From: Solen grandis
Taxonomy: Eukaryota; Mollusca; Bivalvia; Adapedonta; Solenidae
DNA length: 64,000 nucleotides
NCBI GenBank assembly: GCA_021229015.1
Contig: CM037777.1
Location: 20,644,110-20,708,109 of the forward strand
Direction: 5' to 3'
Shown in pieces: positions 22,641 to 33,831 of the stretch (the stretch's first letter is position 1; the number at the start of each line of letters is the position of its first letter). The translations under genes were made by a program, and so were the position numbers. A model generated the notes under the pieces. It did not search any database and was not told the origin of the DNA. It saw only the letters and a list, made by a program, of their open reading frames with translations.

Positions 22641-22994
22641 AGTAGTACATTAGCAAAAAGGACTCCACATCTATAGATTAAAAGCAGCCTGCTCACAGAA
22701 TGATGGTCTTTGACTAAAAATTTTATTCTTAACTGTATATGTGCATATAACGTCTATCACTACCCATCTACAGACGTATGGTCACCCAATGCAATCGTTC
22801 GTGATTGTAAAAAGAATTGGTGGTTTTCTCATCGAGGATTTCTTTTTTTCTAGTAGTGAGTTTCGAGTCTGAAAGAGTGAGTTTCGAGTTAAAAGAGTGA
22901 GTTTCGAGTTAAGAAAGTGAGTTTCGAGTTAAAAAAGTTTAAAAAGTGAGTTTTGATTTAAAAAGTGTGCATGTATTCAACAACATTTTTGCGG

Positions 22995-24062
22995 TAGATA
23001 TGAATAGCGAAATGGACTCCATTTCACGAAATGGACCAAGAATAGCGAAATTTCGCAGTATACAAGTAATCGATAAAGCTACCAAATGGAGTAAATAATA
23101 TCATAATAGGGTATGTTTTGCGACTTTTATTCATTTTTGGTAATGTAAATGATACTATTGTTCATGAAAAACTTTATTTATTGGTGATATTATGCAATAT
23201 TTCAAGGTAAATGGTAAATTATAAATTGATGAGTCTAGCCCACTCGGACGAAATGGACCGAGAATGGCGAAATGGATCTTTTGACTTTTACAGTATGACA
23301 TTTCATAATTATTTTTTTTTCGTTATAAATATCAATACTTAAACATTAAGATATGGAATATTAAACATTTGTGATATTTATCGACTTAGAATGATAGTAT
23401 ATCCATGAAATCAAGTCCATTTCACAGTTCACAGAGATTTAATATATTAATTGAATTAGATGATAGTATATCCATGACATGAAGTCAGTATCGCATTGCA
23501 CGGTGTTGTATGTTGTACCATCGTCAAATACCCCCGGCTGACTTATTCCGTTTCACTACATGATATTAGATTATCTTACAATTGGCTGTGGGTATTCTAC
23601 GATGATGTTGTACTGGAGTGCAAAAATACTGAATACCACACCACTCTATCAGAAAAGTGTGACCTCTAGGTACCCAGGTGGGTGGGTATACACAATCTAT
23701 TGGAATCTCCATCATCAACCCTTTTGTCTGACCATACAGAGGCTCCATCACTGGGAAAATTACCTGAATGTGTAAGCTGGTTGTCAATATTCTGCCAAAA
23801 AATGCCTAAGTTTTAAAATAAGAAGTCCATTTCGTCATTCTCGGTTGCATACTCCGTGAAAGACGAAATATACATTGGAACCAAAAACACAAAATATCAT
23901 GTAACTATAAAATTTCTCTTTTTAAACGTTAATATATTGATTGAATTTAACAAAAACAATGAAAAATAATTTGTAAAATGCCGTACCAATGCCGTAAAAG
24001 TCCATTCCATCATTCTCTGTCCATTTCATATATTCCGTAAACTGCGAAATGGACTTCATGGA
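22995..24062. repeat. Inner inverted repeat (GAAATGGAC words)
   Basis: The left side has GAATAGCGAAATGGACTCCA and GAAATGGACCAAGAATAGCG, with a further GAAATGGACCGAGAATGGCG near 23250. The right side has the inverse (AAGTCCATTTCGTCATTCTC near 23823, GTCCATTCCATCATTCTC near 24000) and ends GCGAAATGGACTTCATGG. The two arms could pair over tens of bases with mismatches. No reading frame with a recognised domain lies between. Confidence 0.55.
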
Positions 24063-24164
24063 CACCCGGTCCCCCCTCTGGATCTGCGCATGACTTAGTT
24101 CACTATATTTCTGATCACAATATTTTCCACAAAATATTTATAGTGTATCAGGTGGTGTAAAAAT

Positions 24165-24227
24165 TGTGACTCGCCAGTGATTCGAATCCAATGCTCAAGC
24201 ACCTTACCACTGAGCTATCAAGCCACA
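24165..24227 (-). other. tRNA-like pseudogene lacking an anticodon arm
   Basis: On the minus strand the 63 bases start TGTGGCT and end AGTCACA, which can form a seven-pair acceptor stem (one G-T). TAGCTCAGTGGTAAGG resembles the A box and GGATTCGAATCAC the B box. The spacing between them is too short for an anticodon arm, so this is a tRNA-derived pseudogene or SINE head, not a decoding tRNA. Confidence 0.55.
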
Positions 24228-25350
24228 CAATCCAAAGCCTCCCGATTCTCCACCAAGATCCAGTAACCGGCTACATATACCACCTTCAAATTTATAATTT
24301 GTCACTTCTTAGAGACAGAAGCATTGTGAAATGTTCTCGAGATTCCGAAGCAGTTATCTAACTTGATTATTTCAGTTGTAAATGTACATTCCTCCATGTT
24401 CTTTACTGTATATACATTGAATGAAATAAAGATGTTTTTTTTGTTGTTGTTGTTTTTTTTGCTGAATTCCACTGCATTCTGTTAAATGCACGGGAATTCC
24501 CTGTGGTTAAATGTGTATGTGTAGTTGCCTAATTTGAGTGTTTTAAAAGAATAAAGTTGATCAATATGACAGTTATTTCTCAGATGATGTTATTTTTAAC
24601 TATATATTTTTATAGTCACTCAACAATAAGAATGATTTAATTATATTTACAGAAAGAAAAAATAAAATCACTTAATCATTTTCTGCTCAAAAATAACCAC
24701 AGCAGGTTGCAAATTACGCATGCATAGAAAAATTGAATAACAAGTGTTATACTGAATGTATAATTTAGTGACAGTAAAAAAAAAATAGTTTATGCATATA
24801 TATATATTTATATATATGCCTTTATTTTAAACACATGAGACCGGGTGTTATTTTCGTAGCCGCAACCTTATTTACGGGAAAACAGTTTACTTTCGATATC
24901 TATATCTGCTTATTTTGGCACTTATTTTCTTCATTTCTCGTCAGAGTGTCGGTAAAAAAGCTCAACTTATGAATGAAATTGTATTTTCAATGGGTTTAAA
25001 CGATATTTAGATTAATACTTACTCTGTGAAAGACCTCTGCTTCCAGAAACATTTGGCGACAAAATCTTCATAACAAGGAAGTTAACAATGTATAACAAAT
25101 ACATTTATATCTTCAACTTGACTCGAAACTCACCTTTTCCGACTCAAATTCACTTTTTTATCTCGAAACTCAGTTTTTTTTTCCAACTCAAAACTTACTT
25201 TTCCAACTCAAAACTCACTTTTCCAACTTGAAACTCACCTTTGTAGACTTGAAACTCACCTTTGTAGACTTGAAACTTTTTTTCCAGACTCGAAACTCAC
25301 TTTTTGCAACTAGGAACTCACCTTTTCTAACTCAAATCTCACTAAAAAAT

Positions 25351-26166
25351 CATATCTCTTTCTCATCACACGCAATACGTTCACAGACAATATTGAAACT
25401 GTATTTAAAATTATAAAACCTATATTTAGATTTTCTAATTCCATTTGCCATCATTTGGCTGATCACATTCACCCTTTGTGAATATGCTAACTTCATAGAC
25501 TGAACTTACGAAATTGCTACCCTGAACTGGTGAAGAACATGTCACGTGGAACTGCAAGCAGGATACCATATTCTATACTCAAAGGAAAAAGAAACACAGG
25601 GTAAACTTTTGTGTCAGTTTTAAATAGGAAATATTTGGCGGTATAACAGTTTAAAATATTTTGATAAGTTTTTTTTTCAAACAAAATAAATGCTTTAGAA
25701 TGAGATGGGGTCTATCATATGAGGTTTATTGCAAGGTTAGGAGGTAAAAACTTGAGTCTGGCTACAACAGATTTTAGTTACCCTGCGTTTTTTTTTCCTC
25801 TGAGTAAATTTTCGATGAAGTTGCATTTACGAAAATTGTGTTTTCCCGTTCAATGTGACCTGTACACTTGTCAAAGTTATTTTTCATGAAACAAAGATGT
25901 CACATATCATCTGTGAATGAGCTGTTTTAACAAATAGATGAATTGATAAATAGACAGGCTCATTTACAACATCTTTGTTTCATGGGTTAAACTTTCATAC
26001 TAGGAAATATATACATATAATATTCACATCAAAAGATATAAACATATGAGTGACATCAAATCACATAATAAAATGAATGCATTAATTTTCTAATTAATTC
26101 ATTTTCAAGTGACTGATCAAAAGTAATTCAATTTTACAAAGGACAACCTTGTTTAAAAAATATATA
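25351..26166. other. Unassigned spacer
   Basis: AT-rich sequence with no supported feature. AACATCTTTGTTTCATG near 25968 is the reverse complement of CATGAAACAAAGATGT near 25887, so an imperfect stem-loop of about 95 bp is possible. Confidence 0.5.
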
Positions 26167-27312
26167 ACTAGAGATTTGTTTTCATAGAAAACTGATGTCT
26201 CCACCCAGTGGGTCCCACCCCATCCCCTCACACACAAATACACACTATAAGTATAACAAGATTTATCTTGTTGTCAAGAAATTGTGAAAAGAAGGAATAA
26301 CTCCAAAAATATTGAGGCCAGAACCTTGCGCATGACACTTTCTCTAATTAATTTCTTTCAATAAATAAAAATTAATTTCAATGGCAAGAGTTGAACGAGA
26401 GTTATATTAAGGACACAAAATTGTATAAAAGCGGAAAAACTCAAGAATAAGAAACATTGGAAATGGATTATGCTCTAGTGTACTGCATTTCTTGTCCATA
26501 ACGTCTACCCACCTATGAAGCTTCAAAGGTTATATATCTCATAGTGCACGAGTTATGCTCCGGACAAAACTTGATTGAATATGAAATTAAACAATGGGCA
26601 ATAACTCCAAAAATATGATTTGCAGAATTTAAAGGTTCTTGTGCACTGCAATACTCCTTTATGAGGTCTATTCACCTATGAAGTATCAAGGTTATATATC
26701 TCATAGTGCATGAGTAATGCCTTCAAAAAAAAAGAAAAAGTATGAATTTTTGCACTTCTCCTCCAGTGATCATCCATAAGTTTCAAGGTTATATTCTTAT
26801 AGTGCGCAAGAAATGCTCTTGACAAAAATTAAGTATGAAATTTAATAAAGGGCAATAACTCCAAATATATGATGTGCAGAGTCACAGTTCTTGTGCGTGA
26901 CACTTCCCCTCAATAAGATCTATCCACCAGTGAAGTTTCAAGTAAATAGCTTTGATACTTTGTGAATTCCGGAAAAAAAAAAAAATTCAACTTCTTGTGC
27001 ATGACACTTCTCCTTAATGTGTTCTATCCACCTGTGAAGTTTTAAGTTAATAGCTTTGATACTTTGTGAGTTATGCTCCGGACAAAAATTAAGTATGAAA
27101 TTTAACAAAGGGCAATTACTCCATAAAAATGATGGGCAGAGTTAAGGTTTTGCTGCACTTCTCCTCTATGAGATCTATCCACCTGTGAAGTTTCAAGTTA
27201 ATAGCTTTGATACTTTCTGAGTTATGCTCAAGACAAAAAATGTGACAGACAGACGGACGGACAAAGAGACAGACAACTCTGATAAAAACAATATAATGGA
27301 GAGACATAATTA
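26167..27312 (+). mobile_element. F5-family element
   Basis: The 5' end is ACTAGAGATTTG with hairpin GTTTTC-ATA-GAAAAC, then the word TGATGTCTCC. The core is several diverged 140-180 bp modules (AAAGGGCAATAACTCCAAAA, TTCTTGTGCACTGCA, GAGTTATGCTC) homologous to the F6 core at 690-1965. A GACAGACAGACGGACGGACA stretch precedes the 3' word GGAGAGACATAATTA. Confidence 0.65.
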
Positions 27313-28369
27313 TGATAATGTGAGTGTGGGGACCAGGGACGCAATAAGCTAGATTCCTACAGAGCCCTAACTTCTTTGAAGCTTGGGTATACAGGGTTTT
27401 CCTTAAGAGGCGACTAGTTGCAGATTTGACCGCCTCAAATCCTTTCCTGGCCGGCTGGAAAAGTGATCCCTATGTGTCACCTTATGCTTACAGAAGGTGA
27501 CACAAATAAATGGGAATAAATCAAAGAAAATGAATAGAAAAATCACAAGAAAATGAAGAACCCTCAGACCCCTCTGCCTTCTACAATTTTAAATTAGCCA
27601 TCTACTCTGATTCATAAGGAAAACCCTGGGTATAATAAAAGTCTCCAAATCAAAAATAGCCTTTGTTAAATTTTAATTAACAGTTACATACAGCAAGTGG
27701 CGACTACATGTTACCATACCATTAAGCAACATGCAAGCTTTAACATTCCTGAAAATCTTTTTCATTTAATCTAAGATAGAAGCCACTTATGTCAAAGAGA
27801 CATGTCTTGATCAGACACCCCCAGGAAGCAATTTTTAACAATCTCAGGTTTTAGGGATTGTGCTCATTTTGACTCCTAGCTGACAATTCATACACTACAG
27901 TTATAATTGCCACAAAAACTCAGAATATAATCTCAATCAAGGAACTCATCTATTAAAAAGTAAAGTTTTAACCATTAACCTTATGAATATTCATGTCCAC
28001 ATGCATGACTTGATAAATATTAATTTACTGAACCTTTAAGTTGCATAATTATAACAATACAATTTCTTCTTTTCCATGCAGAATTTTGAGAGCAAACAGA
28101 GGAGACACTAATCTGGGTCAGCTCTGATTGCTAATGCATCAAAATAAACTTATATGAGGTTAAAAAGGATTAAACTGAAACATACCTGTCTTGCAAATAA
28201 CTTAAGCCAATGCAGTGTAAAACACACAGAAAACTTCAAACAGCCATGAGACACATGTGTATGGACTACCACATGTACAAATTAAGATATCAAAGTGTAG
28301 CGTTCATAGTACATATTCTAAGTACCCACCATCAAAATGAGGTCAATATTGTGATGAATGTCCTCTTAC
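27313..28369. other. Spacer with an F4 3'-end remnant
   Basis: At 27459-27500 the sequence GGAAAAGTGATCCCTATGTG, then CACCTTATGCTTACAGAAGG and TGACACAAAT, is an isolated F4 3' end. The rest is AT-rich. A donor-like CAG|GTATGT on the minus strand near 28188 has no matching open exon and was not called. Confidence 0.45.
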
Positions 28370-28402
28370 CTCTTTCACGTCAGCCAAAGTGTAAAGTTGA
28401 AA
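28370..28402 (-). CDS. Candidate 33 bp micro-exon, possibly of the exchanger's alternative tail
   Basis: On the minus strand a pyrimidine-rich acceptor (TTCTTATCTCAG) and a strong donor (GAG|GTAAGA) flank 33 bases. Only one of the three frames is open, encoding FQLYTLADVKE. Both ends are phase 0, which would fit directly after the candidate exon at 32456-32577. Chance occurrence is quite possible for so short a piece. No following exon was found downstream. Confidence 0.25.
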
Positions 28403-28600
28403 CTGAGATAAGAAACTATTTATACATACAATGATATTGGTATTGTAACAGATGGGCCATCAGGTTTCATGAACAAGGTGTAATGTATACAAAATAATAT
28501 AAACTGACTCTTGTGATTTCCCTACAATTATATCAGCCTGGTTAATTTTCAGATAAATCATATTCAGTATTTCATTTTAGGCACAGTCAGAGGAGAAAAA

Positions 28601-29553
28601 AAACAAGAGGCCCATGATGACCCTAAATCGCTCACCTGAGATAAATAGGTTGACCCAAGGAACATCTGTACCAATTTATTTTAAAATCTGGCCAGTAGTT
28701 TTGAAGAAGATGATTTTTAAAGTTTTCATATTTTTCTTTTTGTTGCCATGGCAACCAGAGTTCTATATGGATCAAGTTTATTTTAGCAACTTTTGTGAAG
28801 GTTGACCCAAGGATCATTCCTGCCAAATTTAATCAAATTCTGTCCAGTGGTTTCAGAGGAAATGTTGATTAAAGTTTTCCCTATATACATTTAAGGCAAA
28901 TAAGCCCCGCCCCTGGCGGCCATGTTTTTTATGGATCGAAATTTTTTTAGCAACTTTGGTAGAGGTTGACCCAAGGAACATCTGTACCAATTTATTTTAA
29001 AATCTGGCCAGTAGTTTTGAAGAAGATGATTTTTAAAGTTTTCATTCTTTTTTCTTTTTGTTGCCATGGCAACCGGAGTTCTACATGGATCAAGTTTATT
29101 TTAGCAACTTTTGTGAAGGTTGACCCAAGGATCATCCCTGCCAAGTTTAATCAAATTCTGTCCAGTGGTTTCAGAGGAGATGTTGTTTAAAGGTTTCTCT
29201 ATATACATATAAGGCAAATAAGCCCCGCCCCTGGCGGCCATGTTTTTTTACGGATTGGAATAATTTTAGCAACTTTGGTAGAGGTTGACCCAAGGAACAT
29301 CTGTACCAAATTATTTTGAAATCTGGCCAGTAGTTTTGAAGGAGATGATTTTTAAAGTTTTCAAATTATTTTTCTTTTTGTAGCCATGGCAACCAGAGTT
29401 CTTCATGGATCAACTTTATTTTAGCAACTTTTGTAGAGCCTCACCCAAGGAACATTCTGTCCAGCGGTTTCAGAGGTCGTTTAAAGCAAATTGTTGACGA
29501 CGGACGATCACAAAAGCTCACCTTGAGCACTTTGTGCTCAGGTGAGCTAAAAA
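28601..29553 (+). mobile_element. F2 element, core type d, with 315-320 bp tandem units
   Basis: The 5' end is AAACAAGAGGCCCATGATGA, then AATCGCTCACCTGAG. The core repeats with GACCCAAGGAACATCTGTAC at about 28651, 28968 and 29286. Each unit includes GCCATGGCAACCAGAGTTCT and AAGCCCCGCCCCTGGCGGCC. The 3' end at 29515-29553 is a perfect long hairpin (GCTCACC, TTGAGCAC, GTGCTCA, GGTGAGC), then TAAAAAA. Short frames here are repeats, not genes. Confidence 0.85.
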
Positions 29554-29665
29554 ATCTAATCTCAGTGATATCAATTCAAACTTGAGGAGTAAATATCTCA
29601 TACCTGCAGGTAACAATGAAATGCTATGCCTGTTGTAGAAACATAGTATAGTTGAACATTTTAAC

Positions 29666-29682
29666 CCCCCCCCCCCCCCCAC
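29666..29682 (+). repeat. Poly-C run
   Basis: A homopolymer of 17 C bases, broken once by A just after. Such runs are unstable and the assembled length may be unreliable. Confidence 0.85.
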
Positions 29683-29755
29683 CCAATCAAAAAATTTAAA
29701 AAAAGGAAACGGGAAATGATGTGAAAAGTATCTCCTTACATAAAAAATAAAAAAA

Positions 29756-30275
29756 AGAAACAAGAGATCCAAGACGGCCCTGAGGGGCTAACCTGAAAAA
29801 AATTGCCTTCGTTGCCTGTACAAGTTATTAAATTATAGCAAAGTAGTACTGCATGAACACATAATCTATGAGATCATTTCAACTCCACAAACCAAACAAT
29901 ACATGTGGTCAAAATTTGAAGCCAAACTTGACTGAGGGGTTATGGCTTTAAACACTGTCAATGAAACTTCCAAAATGATTGCTTAAGCAATGAAGAGGCT
30001 ACAGTGTAAATAGTAAAATCTGGCATTTTTATTAATTAAAGGGTGATAACTCCTGACCTAATTATCCAATATCAGCCATAGTTGAACTTGGCAAAGAGAT
30101 TATTGCTATCAACATTGTCATAAAGTTTGAAAATTTAATTGCTTTAGAAATGAATGTGCTAGAGTGCAAACAAAGTGAAGTCTGGCATTTTTAAATATTA
30201 AAAGGGGTATAACTCCTGACTTAATTGGCCGATATCAGCCATAATCAAACTTGGCTGAGAGATTATGGTACAGAC
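29756..30275 (+). mobile_element. F2 element, core type c, 3' truncated
   Basis: The 5' end AACAAGAGATCCAAGACGGC is followed by a core matching 12529-13000 (GTGGTCAAAATTTGAAGCC, CCGATATCAGCCATAATCAA). It ends abruptly near 30270 with no 3' hairpin. Confidence 0.7.
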
Positions 30276-30843
30276 AAGTCTAATTACATCGACATTCATT
30301 AGAACAGAATATTCACTTACCGACAGAAAATGGTCAGGAACAAAACTTTTCCAATATATTTTAATCACGCCCATTATAATGGCAATTTCGTCTTCCGACA
30401 CCGACATAAAAATATCGGGAATGAAAGTCCATTTTTGTTTATATTTTAATGTGCGATACAACAACAACAAAAAAAAAGACTGACATTTACTGAAACTTCA
30501 TTTTTGGAAAATGGTTGTCGATTAAAATAGCCACATTGGTTAATACACATTGAAAATCCAAAAGTTAAATTTAGCTGTTTACCAGTAAACAGTGCCACCT
30601 TCTTGCGTGTAGAACAAAACCTGTGTAATTGTTTGTATTCTGATTTTTCTATTCGTGCATAAAAATGGCAAACAAGGGGATTATTAATCCGACATTTGAG
30701 TGAAAACAAATCTAACTATTGAGTGTGTGCTTTTTTTTTAATATTTTATTACTGATTAGAAACTTTTGTGTTTTATTTTCTTTTAAATATCTTGGCACTT
30801 TCATGCATTTTTATGTTTTGAAAGTGTAAATACATTTTTGAAC
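30276..30843. other. Unassigned sequence before the assembly gap
   Basis: AT-rich; overlapping short frames on both strands show no domain. It runs straight into the N gap. Confidence 0.5.
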
Positions 30844-30943
30844 NNNNNNNNNNNNNNNNNNNNNNNNNNNNNNNNNNNNNNNNNNNNNNNNNNNNNNNNN
30901 NNNNNNNNNNNNNNNNNNNNNNNNNNNNNNNNNNNNNNNNNNN
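30844..30943. other. Assembly gap (100 N)
   Basis: Exactly 100 N, the usual placeholder for a gap of unknown size. It abuts a palindromic satellite array, which probably caused the break. Confidence 0.98.
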
Positions 30944-31550
30944 AGCTACGATCTACGATCCAGCTCAACCATTCCATCAACATTTTAAATGGTTGAGCTA
31001 CGATCTACGACCCAGCTCAACCATTTATTTTGGTTTATTTCAATGGTCGAGCTACGATCTACGACCCAGCTCAACCATTCCGTGAACATTTTCAATGGTT
31101 GAGCAACGATCTAAGATCCAGCTCAACCATTCAATGAAAGTTTTCAATGGTCGAGCTACGATCTACGACCCAGCTCAACCATTCCGTGAACTTTTTCAAT
31201 GGTTGAGCTACGATCTACGATCCAGCTCAACCATTTATTATGGTTTTTTTGAATGGTTGAGCTACGATCTACGACCCAGCTCAACCATTCTATGAAAGTT
31301 TTCAATGGTCGAGCTACGATCTACGACCCAGCTCAACCATTCCGCGAACTTTTTCAATGGTTGAGCTACGATCTACGATCCAGCTCAACCATTTATTTTG
31401 GTTTATTTGAATGGTTGAGCTACGATCTACGACCCAGCTCAACCATTTATATTGGTTTATTTGAATGGTCGAGCTACGATCTACGACCCAGCTCAACCAT
31501 TTATTTTGGTTTATTTGAGTGGTTGAGCTACGATCTACGACCCAGGTCGA
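30944..31550. repeat. Palindromic satellite, 52/54 bp units, about 12 copies
   Basis: AGCTACGATCTACGA-like starts fall at 30944, 30996, 31050, 31102, 31154, 31206, 31260, 31312, 31364, 31418, 31472 and 31526. Each unit centres on AATGGTTGAGCT, a 14-base loop, and AGCTCAACCATT, a perfect 12 bp inverted repeat. Two spacer classes give 52 bp (CCGTGAAC or ATGAAAG type) and 54 bp (TATTTTGGTTTATTTG type). Units at 31102-31259 and 31260-31417 form a 158 bp three-unit higher-order repeat. Open frames on both strands are by-products of the symmetry. Confidence 0.95.
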
Positions 31551-31625
31551 CAAAGAAAATTAGTTATAGTGTTGATTTACGATCTACGATCTACGCGCTA
31601 ACTTCACACACCTCAATATTTTGGA

Positions 31626-31628
<3 letters not shown>

Positions 31629-31661
<33 letters not shown>
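31629..31661. repeat. (TA)n microsatellite
   Basis: A pure TA dinucleotide run just beyond the palindromic satellite. Confidence 0.95.
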
Positions 31662-31665
<4 letters not shown>

Positions 31666-32455
31666 CATAAACCACACTTTTTATGCCTTAGTTGTAATAA
31701 CTTTCGACCGGGTACCATTTTCGCTTTATATTTAGATTTTTTTCTTTTAATGAAAATAACTGTATATCTTCGAACATTTGTTATTTCGTTGAATTATGTT
31801 ATTTACAGTTATTTTACCTACCAGAACAACAACAAAATACAATGCGAGATTGACTAGTCAAGTCAAGGAACCGCCGAAAGGGGCAAGTACAGGTTGTAAG
31901 AAACTGTTTCCCAATCGACGTAAACAAAGAAGTTTAAACTAAGATAATGTCTAAGCCATGTATTTGCAGAGGATGTAAAGACAGCTCAGTCGGAACCCTT
32001 GATTTTCTCATTTTTATCAACTTTATTTGGGGACTGAGGGACAATTGAAACTCCTTCATATGCTAGACAGAACTTGGCCGTACCCTGTATCAACTTCATC
32101 TGGGTACAGACATATCATATATATTCAGAAGCGAAAATGAGATGAGAGGGAATAGAGCTTCCATTTTTTTAAATCACAAACTGATATTGACAATTTTTGT
32201 GAAATAAAATATGAAAAGCCAAATCAAGTATACAGATATTAGAAAAAATAACAATAATAAATGAATGGATCAATAAAGGAATAATATAAAAAATAAATAA
32301 ATCATAAATTATTTAAATTAATTTTTTTTAAAAAAATTTAAGATAAAAGTAAGCACATTGTAATCAATCACATGTATTTAGTTTAATGGAATCGAAGTTA
32401 TAAACACCAATCAAGACATAAAAATGACGTCAAGAAATCGAAATAAAGAGCTGAC
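31662..32455. other. Spacer with a short SINE-like fragment
   Basis: At 31860-31930 the phrase GTAAGAAACTGTTTCCCAAT, then CGACGTAAA, recurs in similar form near 43700, 49870 and 52220. It is probably a dispersed SINE tail. The remainder is AT-rich without a supported feature. Confidence 0.45.
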
Positions 32456-32577
32456 CTGTCTTCGAGTGGGTAACATAATTTTGCGGATATCCTCTGACGT
32501 GGGGTTTTGTATCAGTCGGTTTTCCGTTTCTTTGTCCAGATTCACCGGAAATAAAGACTTTCGCCTGAGCCGTCCGG
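32456..32577 (-). CDS. Candidate alternative exon of the Na+/H+ exchanger C-terminal tail
   Basis: On the minus strand, TTACAG|CCGG begins and CGAAGACAG|GTCAGC ends a 122 bp segment. Its one sensible frame encodes 40 residues, including GRLRRKSLFPV, TENRLIQNPTSED and IRKIMLPTRRQ. It starts in the phase left by a cryptic donor (CAAA|GTGAGC at 35855) within the terminal exon. IRKIM after an acidic pair resembles the EEIRKIL segment in vertebrate NHE tails. If used, it replaces the last ten residues of the short form and lengthens the cytoplasmic tail. The plus-strand frame over this region is its antisense shadow. Confidence 0.45.
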
Positions 32578-33831
32578 CTGTAAGATCAATGATCAATGAT
32601 AATAAATCCAGAGTTCCAGATAACGTGCGTATCGGCGTTATTTACCCTTCAAAATTACCTAGAAACGCATTAAGATATAATTTTGATGCGTACGTTTACG
32701 CATGCTCCTTTTAAAATACGCATGGAAAGAAAAATCACAGCGTCAGCTACTTTCGTGCCTTCTGATCAGCATCTGTTTATTTTAGAAACTGAAACTAATC
32801 TACAAATGTATATTTTATGCCTACCTGAAAATTCCATAAATAAGTGTTGCTTTAATTGTGTACTGTTTACTGGGCATGCATCAACCCTGTGACCATGTGA
32901 CGTAATTTGCTTCCATGTGAAGCAGTGTAATCTGTGTCACATGCTGTTATGTAAACAGGTTAGGAACGGCTTACTTTTACACCTAAGAAATAAACATAAT
33001 TCAATAGTAAAGTTCAAAGGGTGTGAAACTGACACAAGCCAATGTGCAGTTTCCTTTAGAACTCTCCAGCTTCTCTTTGAGATGCCGCTTATCCAGACTT
33101 CAATGTGTTTTGTGTTAGCAATATAGCAGCTAACCTGTTGTGTAAGATTTCTTTTCATTTTGCATTTGCTACATATTTATCATCTTTCATCATGTGTAGG
33201 AAAGAAATACCATTGATCTAACATTAAAAAAATCGGACACAATTGTGAGTTGGCATTTTCAATCAAATGTCAATTAAAATAAGATAAAAATCTGTTAAAT
33301 GAAAATCATTACCAAAGTCGTATTTAAGTTAAGTATTTTAGTCCATTTTGGAAAACTTGTGACAGCATGTTCAGACTAAATGTTTGGTTTCTATGACAAC
33401 AGTAACTTAATAAAATGTTAAGTAAAAACAACAACAACACCTATTTCTTTTTGTCATTATGTAATTAATGTCCTCAGTTATCATCAAAGTGGTAAGTTTT
33501 GTATTTTTCCCTTTATGTGATTTACGTATCACCATTTACCCTCATACATTCAAAAGTGGGGGTAATTACTCAAGGGGTCAAAAAATTATCTGGTACTCTG
33601 TAAATCTAAAGGTGTACCAGTCGCAATAATCGCAATCCCGAGTCAGACCAAAAATAATCTTTATTTTCTGTAAACTGTGCAAGGATCGCGAACCTTTAAT
33701 TACATACTGACCGATCTGACAAAAAAGACCCCCAGAACAATGAAGTTTTATTTGATTAAATTATGTATTTGAAATCAAATTTGATTTATTTGTCATACAT
33801 TGCGTCAAATGTTAATCGTGAAACTGAACTA
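32578..33831. other. Likely intron or intergenic sequence
   Basis: AT-rich sequence with short chance frames on both strands. I see no repeat with clear ends and no RNA gene. Confidence 0.5.

Larger units (their letters stand above)
22845..25350. mobile_element. Foldback-like element with tandemly repeated inverted ends
   Basis: The left arm (22850-22970) is a run of GTGAGTTTCGAGTTAAAA-like units. The right arm (25120-25345) is a longer run of the complement (CGAAACTCACTTTT-like units), so about 2.5 kb is bounded by inverted arrays. Repeat arms of this kind typify Foldback-type elements. No transposase frame was found inside. A second nested inverted pair lies at 22995-24062. Confidence 0.6.

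Noticed and set aside
28190..28260. Possible minus-strand exon ending CAG|GTATGT
   Set aside because: The donor is good, but the only open frame lacks a convincing acceptor and shows no family resemblance.
28614..29190. Repeated GTSVPIYFKIWPVVLKKMIF-like frames
   Set aside because: They arise from the 315-320 bp core repeats of an F2 element and are broken differently in each unit.
30944..31550. CRISPR-like regularly spaced repeats
   Set aside because: Spacers fall into a few repeated classes instead of being unique, and the window is clearly eukaryotic. It is a satellite.
30944..31735. Long open frames on both strands coding WLSYDLRPSSTI-like repeats
   Set aside because: They follow from the palindromic satellite: unit length and symmetry keep both strands open. 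No start context, domain or gene structure supports a protein.
32424..32714. 96-codon plus-strand frame
   Set aside because: It is antisense to the better candidate exon on the minus strand (32456-32577), which has splice sites and NHE-tail-like sequence.
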